NCBI GenBank assembly: GCA_945835085.1
Contig: CAMAIG010000073.1
Span: 1-7,339, forward strand
From: an uncultured Ruminococcus sp.
GTDB taxonomy: Bacteria; Bacillota; Clostridia; Oscillospirales; Ruminococcaceae
Reading direction: 5' to 3'
Length of the DNA stretch: 7,339 nucleotides
Positions 1-7,339 of the stretch are shown one piece after another. A program made the position numbers and the translations under genes. Each line of letters begins with the position of its first letter. The first letter of the stretch is position 1. A model generated the notes under the pieces. It saw only the letters and a list, made by a program, of their open reading frames with translations. It was not told the origin of the DNA and ran no database searches.

Positions 1-7
1 CCTTATA

Positions 8-28
8 TCAGAATTATAACAGTTCTGA
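8..28. repeat. Small inverted repeat just upstream of the methylase gene
   Basis: TCAGAA (8-13) is mirrored by TTCTGA (23-28). Inner pairs T14-G22 and T15-A21 extend it to an 8-bp stem with a 5-nt loop. No T-tract follows, so it does not look like an intrinsic terminator. It lies directly before the ribosome binding site and could be a small operator or an mRNA hairpin, but a repeat this short in AT-rich DNA may be chance. The repeat itself is seen; any function is inference. Confidence 0.35.
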
Positions 29-29
29 C

Positions 30-34
30 AGGAG
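30..34 (+). promoter_or_regulatory. Ribosome binding site of the methylase gene
   Basis: AGGAG ends 9 nt before the ATG at 44. It supports that start over later in-frame ATGs. The stop codons of the three upstream frames fall at 17-19, 40-42 and 45-47. An upstream gene could therefore end immediately before this one, or overlap it by ATGA, and no separate promoter can be recognised in the 43 bases present. Confidence 0.75.
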
Positions 35-43
35 TAGAATAAT

Positions 44-3000
44 ATGAGTATAGATTTGACCGGTATTGGAAATCGTAACGAGTATTATACCAATCACTAT
101 TTTTCAACAATGTTTGAAGGTGGTGCAAGTGAACGTATAGCACAGTGGAGCGAGGATTCCAGGAATAATGATACCAAAACACCATGGGCAATGCTCCGCG
201 AAAACGCTAAACAATACTACCCGATTCACGATAGATATGACCGTGGACAGCCACACTTGACTATAGCTTCAAACATAAAAGCTATGGCTGCACAGTATCT
301 TAACTCTCTCGGATATGGCACACCGAATCCGGTAACGATCAATGTTGATAATGAATGTGATATAGCTATTTTCCATGAAGAAACCAAAGCCAATAAAGCA
401 CCTATGCTTTGGGTTATCCTTGCATATTCAAGGGATAGGGACAGCGGCATCATGGAAAACAGCATCCTTGATTTCAATGCTGTAAACAATGATGAGCTTA
501 CACTGACCGATGATAATATTGAATCTCTTGCAACAAAGCTCCTGTTCCATACTGACGAGCCTCCTCGTTTTCTCGTTGTGATAGGCATAGATACTATCGT
601 GCTGATCGATAGAAACAAGTGGAACGAGAAGCGCTATCTTGAATTTGACCTTCAGGAGATATTCAGCCGTCATGAAACTACAACTTTACAGGCTATGTCT
701 GTCCTTCTGCACAAGGACTCTCTCTGCCCGTTAGACGGTAATGCTCTTATTGACACTCTTGATGAACAGAGTCGTAAACACGCTTCGGGTGTTTCGCAGG
801 ATCTCAAATATGCTCTCCGAGAAAGCATTGAGCTGCTTGGAAACGAAGTAATATATGACCTGAAAACCCGTCAAGGCAAGAACCTTATTGAAGAACCTGT
901 TGATGCTGCACAGCTCACATTGGAGTGCTTACGCTATATGTACCGTATGCTGTTCGTGCTTTTCATCGAATCACGACCTGAGCTTGGCTATGCACCTATA
1001 AATGAACAGGTATATGCTTCGGGCTATTCTCTTGAAAGTCTGCGTGATATAGCCGAATCTATCCGTAATGACACAGAAGAAGTCGGAGAAGGATTCTATC
1101 TGTACGAAACCCTGAACAAACTCTATGAGCTTATCTATACAGGCTATCCTCAAACAGAATCGGTATATAAAAAGGTGATCAGTCTACCGAGTGTTCATAA
1201 CATATTCGCTATCCCACCGCTTAAAGCTCATATCTTTGATCCTGAGTATACACCTATGCTCAAAAATGCGAAGATCAGAAACGGCGTTATGCTTCGTATC
1301 ATTGACCTGATGAGCCTTACTAAGTCTACAGGCAAAAAAGGCAGCCGTCGTGGACGTATTTCCTATGCTAATCTTGGTATCAATCAGATGGGTGCTGTAT
1401 ATGAGGCTCTGCTTTCGTACCGTGGATTTATTGCTGATCAAGATCTTTTTGAAGTAAAAAAAGCCGGAGATACGTTCAACGAGCTTGATGTTGGCTACTT
1501 TGTAACTGCTCAGGAACTTGACCAGTACACCGAGGACGAGCGTGCTCGCTATGAATCGGGTGATAAGAAGGGACAACTCCGTGTTCACCCGAAAGGTGAG
1601 TTTATCTACCGTCTGGCGGGCAGAGAACGTGAAAAATCTGCATCTTATTATACACCTGAGTCGCTGACACAGTGCCTGGTGAAGTATGCCCTGAAAGAGC
1701 TTCTGAAAGACAAGACCGCCGATGAGATTCTTAGCCTTACAGCCTGCGAGCCTGCAATGGGCAGTGCTGCTTTCTTGAACGAAGCTATCAATCAGCTTGC
1801 CGAGGCATACCTTGATCGCAAACAGGAAGAACTTGGCGAAACTATCAGCCATGAAACCCGTATGGACGAGTTACAGAAGGTCAAGATGTATATTGCCGAC
1901 AACAACGTGTACGGTATCGACCTTAACCCCGTAGCCGTAGAGCTTGCCGAGGTTTCCCTTTGGCTGAACACGATATACAAGGGCGGCTATGTGCCGTGGT
2001 TCGGAACTCAGCTTGTCAACGGCAACTCCCTTATCGGTGCAAGGAGACAGGTCTACCACAAGAGCCAGCTCACAGCGACCTCAAAAGGCTTGCGCTGGTA
2101 TGAAAACGCTCCCGAGCGCATTCCCTTTGTGAAACTCGATGCAAGCAGAAGAAATATTGCGCGTTCACGCTATCAGGTATATCATTTTCTGACAGGCGAT
2201 CCGGGAATGTGCGATTATACCGATAAGATTATCAAGTCCCTGGAACCCGAAAAACTCAAGGCAATGAAGGAGTGGAACAAGAAGTTCACCGCTCCATACA
2301 CCGAGGACGAGTTCAAAAGCCTTATTGAACTGTCCAAACTTGTTGACGTTCTCTGGAGAGAGCAGATTAAGGCAAGACATGACCTTAAAGCGGCTACTAT
2401 AACTGCGCTTGATGTTTACGGTCACAAGGACACACGTTATGATTCCGGGCGTTCTATCCGTGAAAAGGACAAGTTCCTACGCAGCACATACAAGTCTGAA
2501 CACGCCCGGAACGCAGGTGCTTATGCCAGACTGAAATTTGCTATGGACTATTGGTGCGCCCTTTGGTTCTGGCCAATAAGTCAGGCTGATCTTCTGCCGA
2601 GCCGTGCTGAATATATCTTTGAGATGGATCTTATTCTGCGTGGGACGATGCAGACCAATGTTGCAGAAAAGCAGACCAATTTGTTCGACATTGAGGACGA
2701 GGACGATGTTATCATACAGAATGTTGACCTCGATCAAATATGCGAGTTATTCCCTCGTCTTGCTTTGGTGCGTAAAATAGCAGATGAAAATAAGTTTATG
2801 CACTGGGAGCTTGAATTTGCCGATATTTTTGCTGATAGGGGCGGTTTTGACCTTGTTATTGGTAATCCGCCGTGGGTTAAGCTAACATGGACAGAACAGA
2901 ATGTTCTGTCCGATAAGAACCCGTTGTTTGCTGTAAAGAAACTGACAGCTACGGAAACAACACATAGAAGAAGCGAAGCACTAAAAGACAGTGTAACAAA

Positions 3001-4747
3001 TGCTGTGTATTTTTCAGAATATGAATCAATATCAGGTCAACAGGCGTTTTTAGGTGCAATGCAAAATTACCCCGACCTCAGCGGTGCTGTAAATCTGTTC
3101 AAATGCTTTTTGCCGCAAGCTTGGCAGTTTGGCTGTACAAGAGGAGTCTCTGCTTTCGTTCACCCCGACGGTGTTTATGATGATCCAAAGGGAGGGCTTC
3201 TGCGTCAGAAATTATATCCAAAGCTGAAATATCATTTTCAGTTTACAAATGAGCTTCGTCTTTTTACGGAAGTACATCATTGTACAGGATACAGCTTAAA
3301 TGTTTACAGTAATAATGAAAGTGACACTTTTGAAACTATTTCAAATCTTTTTGCTGTTGAAACAATTGAACAGTGCTATGATGAAACAATCATCGGCAAT
3401 ATTCCTGGCATAAAGGACGAAAACGGAAACTGGAACGTGAAAGGACACCCGGGAAGAGTTGTTACTGTTGGCAGAAAAGAACTTGAATTGTTTGCTAAGC
3501 TGTTTGATGGCAGTGATAATTGGAAGCAAGCAAGGCTACCTGTTATTCATGCACAAGTATTTGTTGAAATACTCGATAAATTCTTGTCGAGTGAATTGAA
3601 ACTTGATAATTATGGCTCTATGTTACTTGGTACTACTTGTTGGACAGAAACAGGAGCCAAAAATGATGGGATAATAAAAGAAGATGAGCATTTTCCTGAT
3701 ACTTCGTTAACCTTGATTTATTCTGGTTCATTAATTGGTGTAGCGAATCCTTTGTTCAAATGCGCAAGAAGACAATGTAAACTAAATAGTGATTTTGATG
3801 TACTTTCTGTTACAGAAGTTGATGAGTCGTATCTGCAAAGATGCAAGTACACTATGGGTTGCGAAAGAAATGCCTATTTAGATAAATCACCTAAAACTTC
3901 ATGGGGAACAAATTATATATCAAGTTATAAGGTATTGTCTCGAAGGATGTTAAATCAAAGTGGGGAGCGTACACTTGTTACTTGTATAGCACCTCAAAAC
4001 ACAGCTCATATTAACACATTATTTGGCATTGCTTTTAATGATAATAAATATGTTCCAATATTAAGTGGAATTATGGCATCTCTTGTTTATGATTCATTTA
4101 TTAAAACTCTTGGACGTGCTGATTTTTATTGGGAAACAGCTTCAACATTGCCGGTGCCACGATCATCATTAATTGAGAAAATAAGCATAAGATCATTACT
4201 CCTCAATTCATTAAATAAATACTATGCACCGCTTTGGCAAGAGTGTTACATTAATGATTATAAACAAGAAACATGGAGCAAATCCGATCGTCGCCTTGAC
4301 AACAAGCGTTTCTACACCCTGACAAGCGAATGGAATTGGAACACACCTCTGCGTACAGACTATGAGCGCAGACAGGCTCTTGTTGAGATAGACGTGCTTA
4401 CAGCGATGACTCTAGGCATGACGCTTGAACAGCTCAAAACTATTTACCGCATACAGTTCCCTGTATTGCAACAATATGAAGCCGACACATGGTATGACGC
4501 CAACGGCAGAATAGTATTTACAAATAACCGAAGCCTTACAGGTGTAGGTTTTGACCGTCCGACATGGGAAAACAACATCAAGGGCGCACCAGCCGGAAAG
4601 GTGTTCACAAGAGAGATTGAGGACGATACTATGTCCGGCGGTCCTGTAAGGCGTACTATCGAGTACGTTGCACCATTCGATAAGTGCGACCGTGAACAGG
4701 ACTACGAAACAGTGTGGAAATTCTTTGATGAGAAATATAAACAGTAA
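44..4747 (+). CDS. Giant class I N6-adenine DNA methyltransferase (Eco57I/PglX/DrmMI-like)
   Basis: This 1567-residue protein probably transfers a methyl group from S-adenosylmethionine to adenine N6 in DNA. Residues 1-210 resemble the N-terminus of type IIG/PglX-like enzymes, with a hydrophobic strand pair (FLVVIGIDTIVLIDRNKW, 176-193) followed by FDLQEIF (201-207). A helical linker follows, with FIESRPELGY at 307-316 and GYSLESLRD at 327-335. The catalytic domain begins with SASYYTPESL (532-541, motif X region). SAM-binding motif I is CEPAMGSAAF (568-577), GIDLNP lies at 624-629 and NGNSLIG at 659-665. Catalytic motif IV, NPPW, is at 941-944, after an insert of about 275 residues containing WCALWFWP (837-844) and an acidic run (881-888). 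The target-recognition region is about 945-1409 and ends near LPVP (1369-1372). The tail carries PFDKCDREQDY (1544-1554). No ExK nuclease site is evident in the N-domain. The helicase gene follows after 12 nt. The methylase class is firm; the family within it is inferred from memory of similar proteins. Confidence 0.92.
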   Translation: MSIDLTGIGNRNEYYTNHYFSTMFEGGASERIAQWSEDSRNNDTKTPWAMLRENAKQYYPIHDRYDRGQPHLTIASNIKAMAAQYLNSLGYGTPNPVTINVDNECDIAIFHEETKANKAPMLWVILAYSRDRDSGIMENSILDFNAVNNDELTLTDDNIESLATKLLFHTDEPPRFLVVIGIDTIVLIDRNKWNEKRYLEFDLQEIFSRHETTTLQAMSVLLHKDSLCPLDGNALIDTLDEQSRKHASGVSQDLKYALRESIELLGNEVIYDLKTRQGKNLIEEPVDAAQLTLECLRYMYRMLFVLFIESRPELGYAPINEQVYASGYSLESLRDIAESIRNDTEEVGEGFYLYETLNKLYELIYTGYPQTESVYKKVISLPSVHNIFAIPPLKAHIFDPEYTPMLKNAKIRNGVMLRIIDLMSLTKSTGKKGSRRGRISYANLGINQMGAVYEALLSYRGFIADQDLFEVKKAGDTFNELDVGYFVTAQELDQYTEDERARYESGDKKGQLRVHPKGEFIYRLAGREREKSASYYTPESLTQCLVKYALKELLKDKTADEILSLTACEPAMGSAAFLNEAINQLAEAYLDRKQEELGETISHETRMDELQKVKMYIADNNVYGIDLNPVAVELAEVSLWLNTIYKGGYVPWFGTQLVNGNSLIGARRQVYHKSQLTATSKGLRWYENAPERIPFVKLDASRRNIARSRYQVYHFLTGDPGMCDYTDKIIKSLEPEKLKAMKEWNKKFTAPYTEDEFKSLIELSKLVDVLWREQIKARHDLKAATITALDVYGHKDTRYDSGRSIREKDKFLRSTYKSEHARNAGAYARLKFAMDYWCALWFWPISQADLLPSRAEYIFEMDLILRGTMQTNVAEKQTNLFDIEDEDDVIIQNVDLDQICELFPRLALVRKIADENKFMHWELEFADIFADRGGFDLVIGNPPWVKLTWTEQNVLSDKNPLFAVKKLTATETTHRRSEALKDSVTNAVYFSEYESISGQQAFLGAMQNYPDLSGAVNLFKCFLPQAWQFGCTRGVSAFVHPDGVYDDPKGGLLRQKLYPKLKYHFQFTNELRLFTEVHHCTGYSLNVYSNNESDTFETISNLFAVETIEQCYDETIIGNIPGIKDENGNWNVKGHPGRVVTVGRKELELFAKLFDGSDNWKQARLPVIHAQVFVEILDKFLSSELKLDNYGSMLLGTTCWTETGAKNDGIIKEDEHFPDTSLTLIYSGSLIGVANPLFKCARRQCKLNSDFDVLSVTEVDESYLQRCKYTMGCERNAYLDKSPKTSWGTNYISSYKVLSRRMLNQSGERTLVTCIAPQNTAHINTLFGIAFNDNKYVPILSGIMASLVYDSFIKTLGRADFYWETASTLPVPRSSLIEKISIRSLLLNSLNKYYAPLWQECYINDYKQETWSKSDRRLDNKRFYTLTSEWNWNTPLRTDYERRQALVEIDVLTAMTLGMTLEQLKTIYRIQFPVLQQYEADTWYDANGRIVFTNNRSLTGVGFDRPTWENNIKGAPAGKVFTREIEDDTMSGGPVRRTIEYVAPFDKCDREQDYETVWKFFDEKYKQ
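2889..2911. repeat. Perfect 10-bp inverted repeat inside the methylase gene
   Basis: GGACAGAACA (2889-2898) and TGTTCTGTCC (2902-2911) are exact reverse complements separated by GAA. The repeat encodes the residues following NPPW and sits where the catalytic domain passes into the AT-rich recognition segment. It could be an mRNA hairpin, a protein-binding palindrome or a recombination site. Only the repeat is seen; no second copy was found in the window. Confidence 0.8.
3571..3592. repeat. Short inverted repeat inside the recognition segment
   Basis: ACTCGA (3571-3576) pairs with TCGAGT (3587-3592). A T-G wobble and two A-T pairs extend the stem to 9 bp with a 4-nt loop. It lies within coding sequence and no T-run follows, so it is not a terminator. 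It may be chance or a local mRNA hairpin. Confidence 0.4.
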
Positions 4748-4753
4748 GGAGGG
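4746..4753 (+). promoter_or_regulatory. Strong ribosome binding site overlapping the methylase stop codon
   Basis: AAGGAGGG begins within the TAA stop of the methylase gene (4745-4747) and its GGAGG core ends 7 nt before the ATG at 4760. This fixes the helicase start and indicates that ribosomes finishing the methylase can begin the helicase directly. The two genes are therefore very likely one operon with linked expression. Confidence 0.85.
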
Positions 4754-4759
4754 CGAATA

Positions 4760-7339
4760 ATGCTTCCAACCATATTAGCAAAACAATTGCAGGACGGTAT
4801 TTGCGACTATATCCGTACAACGTTCCCGATGACAAACGAGCCGTTTATGGGTTCGATAGATAAAATGCTTTCCACGAAAGACAGCGTATATCATGCGCCG
4901 TTTACCGCAGTGCGCCTGCCTTTCCGTGCTGCAGAGCTGAATGAGAGCTGCTTCGAGTCTATTCACCTGAATTTTGCTCCGTATGTTCATCAGCAGAAAG
5001 CATTCGACCGCCTTAACGGAAATGACGGTCAGTCTACAATAATCGCAACGGGCACCGGTTCGGGTAAGACTGAGTGTTTCCTGTATCCTATACTTGAATA
5101 CTGCTATAAGCACCGTGGAGAACGTGGTATCAAGGCACTTATCATCTACCCGATGAATGCTCTCGCTTCCGATCAGGCGAAGCGTATCGCCGAGATAATC
5201 TATAACAGTCCGGAGCTTCGTGGCAATGTTAATGTCGGTATGTATGTGGGCGGAAAAGAGGGAACTCCAAGCCGTATAATGAGTGAACACGGAATAATAA
5301 CAGACCATGATACTATGCTCAATCGTGCGCCCGACATACTTATGACCAATTATAAAATGCTTGATTATCTGCTTGTCCGCCCAAAGGATGCTGCTCTTTG
5401 GCAGGATAATACTCCCGAAACGCTTAAGTACATAGCTGTGGACGAGCTTCATACCTTTGACGGCGCACAAGGAACCGATCTTGCCTGTCTTCTTCGCAGA
5501 TTAAAAGCAAGACTGTTTACTCCTGCGGGCTACCTTTGTTGTGTTGGTACATCTGCGACTATCGGCAGTGAGGAGAATAATCCTAAGATACTGAAATATG
5601 CTTCTGATATCTTCGGAGAGCCTTTCGACAGTGATGCTATCATAACTGAAGACCGACTTTCACCCTCGGAGTTCTTTGACGGATATGATGTTACTGATTT
5701 CAGTTTTCCGACCAATGAACAGGTTAATTTGCTTGCTTCTGCTGTTATTGATGATGATATTACTCATTTTCTTCAGCTTTCTGCAGAATGCTGGATAAAT
5801 AAGCCTATTGAAGATATTATGTCTGATAAAGCAAGATTACAGCTTGGCAAGATACTAATGCACCATAGCTTCTTCCAGTCGGTTATCAAGTTCATGGGCG
5901 GTAAATATTATCAAACGGATTCTATTGCAGAAGCTTTGACTACCAATTACCCTGAAATCGAGCAGATTGCAGATAAGTATACAGCTATCAATGCTCTGTT
6001 TGCACTTGTTTCTCATGCCCGTATCGGCACTGAGGGAAAACTGCGCCCATTTCTTAACGTCCAGGTGCAGTTCTGGCTCCGAGAGCTTCGCCGTTTGCTT
6101 GCCAAAGTATCTCCTACAGATGTAACATACTCGATTGCTAATGATCTTAATGAAAGACAGTCTAAGGAGTATCTTCCTGTTGTAAACTGCCGAGATTGTG
6201 GTGCAACCGGCTGGGCTTCTACCAAAACCGAACGTGGATATGCTAAGATTGGTAATCTTGACACATTCTATAATATGTATTTCCGCTGTGATGATACTAT
6301 CACCATGCTGTTCCCCGGAATGAGTGAATCAAACGGATTTTTATGTCCTAAATGCCATTATGTGAAATTTAACACCAATGATGCGGAAAGCTGTGAATGT
6401 CCTGATGGTTGTGGGGAAATGATACCTGTTTATATCCCGAACCTCGGTGCTAAATCAGCTAAAACCGGTTCTCAGGATAAGAAGCAGTATGTATGCCCAT
6501 TCTGTCACAGTAAACGCGGGCTTTCGCTTATGGGTTTACGAAGTGCATCAGAAATTAGCGTAAGCCTTTCTCAGATGTTTTCATCACAGTTCAATGATGA
6601 TAAGAAGGCATTAGCGTTCTCTGATAATGTGCAGGATGCAGCTCATCATGCTGGATTTTTCAATCATAGGACATGGAGATTTGGTCTGCGTACCGCTATT
6701 CAGGAGTATTCTGAAACAAACGATTCTCTTATTTCTCTTGAAGATTTTCAAAGAGGCTTCATTTCCTATTGGCATAATAAATTCAATGATGAAGAATTCA
6801 TAAGCCAGTTTATCGCTCCAAATATGACATGGATGAAGGCTTATGAAGAAATGATAGCAAATCGTAAGCTCGGAACGGATAAGTATGCCAAGAAACTTCT
6901 TGGTGACATTGAAAGCAGACTTGCTTATGAAATAATGCTCGAATATGGCCTGACCTCAAATATCGGACGCACCTTGCCCAAATCCTCTTGTTCTGTTGCA
7001 GCCTTTGATACTGATGTTCTTGATCGTATAAGCGATATTGTTTATCAAAGAGCAAGAAACGAACTCGGCTGGCTTGTTAAAACGCCATTAACACATGTTC
7101 GTTACATGGTTATTGGCTATCTTGACACATTAAGACAGTTCGGTGCGTTTGACGATAAGGTGTTCTATGAATTCATTGAAAAAGATAATTCTTACCATAT
7201 ATCTGCGGACCGACTTAGATGGCTGCCCGGTCTTCAGACAGGCAGGAATACACCGAGATTTATCATTGAACCTAAAAGTGGTAAAAAGCATTACTACAAC
7301 CTTGACCTAAAAACTGACAGGAAGTTTGAGGATTGGCTG
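4760..7339 (+). CDS. DEAD/DEAH-family helicase with cysteine-rich insert, DruE/YprA-like; 3' end outside window
   Basis: The first 860 residues are present, open to the window edge without a stop. This is a superfamily 2 helicase likely to use ATP to move along or unwind DNA. Visible motifs are YVHQQKAF (75-82, Q-motif region), Walker A ATGTGSGKTE (96-105, K103), Ia YPMNALASDQ (130-139), TNYKMLDYLL (196-205), Walker B DELH (228-231) and motif III TSAT (264-267). A mainly helical stretch follows, then cysteine pairs at 477/480, 529/532 and 579/582 with further cysteines at 545, 547 and 551, suggesting a zinc ribbon between the two helicase lobes. FSDNVQDAAHHAGFF (620-634) resembles the start of lobe 2 in helicases carrying DUF1998, such as YprA/MrfA and Druantia DruE. 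Motifs V and VI and any DUF1998 domain would lie beyond the window. It probably works with the upstream methylase in phage defence; that role and the DruE link are inference. Confidence 0.88.
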   Translation, partial: MLPTILAKQLQDGICDYIRTTFPMTNEPFMGSIDKMLSTKDSVYHAPFTAVRLPFRAAELNESCFESIHLNFAPYVHQQKAFDRLNGNDGQSTIIATGTGSGKTECFLYPILEYCYKHRGERGIKALIIYPMNALASDQAKRIAEIIYNSPELRGNVNVGMYVGGKEGTPSRIMSEHGIITDHDTMLNRAPDILMTNYKMLDYLLVRPKDAALWQDNTPETLKYIAVDELHTFDGAQGTDLACLLRRLKARLFTPAGYLCCVGTSATIGSEENNPKILKYASDIFGEPFDSDAIITEDRLSPSEFFDGYDVTDFSFPTNEQVNLLASAVIDDDITHFLQLSAECWINKPIEDIMSDKARLQLGKILMHHSFFQSVIKFMGGKYYQTDSIAEALTTNYPEIEQIADKYTAINALFALVSHARIGTEGKLRPFLNVQVQFWLRELRRLLAKVSPTDVTYSIANDLNERQSKEYLPVVNCRDCGATGWASTKTERGYAKIGNLDTFYNMYFRCDDTITMLFPGMSESNGFLCPKCHYVKFNTNDAESCECPDGCGEMIPVYIPNLGAKSAKTGSQDKKQYVCPFCHSKRGLSLMGLRSASEISVSLSQMFSSQFNDDKKALAFSDNVQDAAHHAGFFNHRTWRFGLRTAIQEYSETNDSLISLEDFQRGFISYWHNKFNDEEFISQFIAPNMTWMKAYEEMIANRKLGTDKYAKKLLGDIESRLAYEIMLEYGLTSNIGRTLPKSSCSVAAFDTDVLDRISDIVYQRARNELGWLVKTPLTHVRYMVIGYLDTLRQFGAFDDKVFYEFIEKDNSYHISADRLRWLPGLQTGRNTPRFIIEPKSGKKHYYNLDLKTDRKFEDWL

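Larger units (their letters stand above)
2880..4270 (+). other. AT-rich target-recognition segment of the methylase gene
   Basis: This part of the reading frame encodes roughly residues 945-1409, from just after NPPW to just before the conserved C-terminal portion. Hand counts of GC are 18/60 (3901-3960), 16/60 (4021-4080) and 19/60 (4081-4140). Flanking parts of the same gene give 31/60 (1921-1980), 33/60 (2041-2100) and 31/60 (4321-4380). The right-hand change, near 4265-4290, is fairly sharp and the left-hand one is more gradual. The position fits the DNA-specificity domain of type IIG-like methylases, which is known to be exchanged between alleles. Exchange here is inference from composition. 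Confidence 0.55.

Noticed and set aside
1..42. Possible C-terminal tail of an upstream gene
   Set aside because: All three frames can be read as short tails ending at 19, 42 or 47. There is too little sequence to choose or to assign a protein.
1456..1462. A7 run in the frame A-AAA-AAA, a possible -1 slippery site before the catalytic domain
   Set aside because: A -1 shift would end within about 10 codons. No clear downstream stem was seen, and such runs are common in AT-rich genes.
1184..1852. 222-codon open frame on the - strand
   Set aside because: It is antisense to the methylase linker and motif I, and its cysteine- and serine-rich translation looks like a shadow frame.
4745..4759. Terminator or promoter between the two genes
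   Set aside because: Only 12 nt separate the genes and they hold the Shine-Dalgarno. There is no hairpin, T-tract or promoter-like pair.
4775..5470. 231-codon open frame on the - strand
   Set aside because: It lies entirely antisense to the helicase region holding Walker A and DELH. Its translation shows no recognisable domain, and the + strand frame is clearly the real gene.
1..7339. CRISPR array, tRNA, rRNA, insertion sequence or attachment site
   Set aside because: The window is almost fully coding in two long frames. No regularly spaced direct repeats, tRNA-like folds or transposase motifs were seen.

Overview
The window holds two large genes on the + strand with almost no non-coding DNA. 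Both look like parts of an anti-phage or restriction-type island. The host is probably a low-to-mid GC Firmicute, perhaps a gut or rumen Clostridium-like organism. I infer this from strong AGGAGG-type ribosome binding sites, tight gene spacing and mixed A/T- and C-ending codons; no taxonomic marker is present.

Region 1 (1-43) is a short leader with a small inverted repeat and a GGAG Shine-Dalgarno. All three frames close before or at the next start codon, so the tail of an upstream gene may lie here but cannot be identified.

Region 2 (44-4747) is one intact gene for a 1567-residue class I N6-adenine DNA methyltransferase of the giant Eco57I/PglX/DrmMI-like type. It has an N-terminal domain resembling the nuclease or pseudonuclease part of type IIG enzymes, a helical linker, a catalytic domain (SASYYTPESL, CEPAMGSAAF, NPPW) split by an insert of about 275 residues, a divergent target-recognition region and a conserved C-terminal tail. 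The target-recognition segment (about 2880-4270) is clearly more AT-rich than the DNA on either side. A perfect 10-bp inverted repeat lies at its left edge.

Region 3 (4760 to the end) is the first 860 residues of a DEAD/DEAH-family helicase (Walker A ATGTGSGKTE, DELH, TSAT). A cysteine-rich, probably zinc-binding insert and an FSDN-QDAA motif follow. The frame is still open at the window edge, so the second helicase lobe and any DUF1998-type C-terminus lie outside. Its Shine-Dalgarno overlaps the methylase stop codon, which points to co-transcription and coupled translation.

The likely logic is that the methylase marks or recognises host DNA and the helicase translocates on unmarked DNA, as proposed for DISARM, BREX and Druantia. 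The pair does not match the standard gene order of those systems as far as can be seen, and no active nuclease is evident. It may be an uncommon or undescribed helicase-methylase defence module, but the missing flanks prevent a firm classification.
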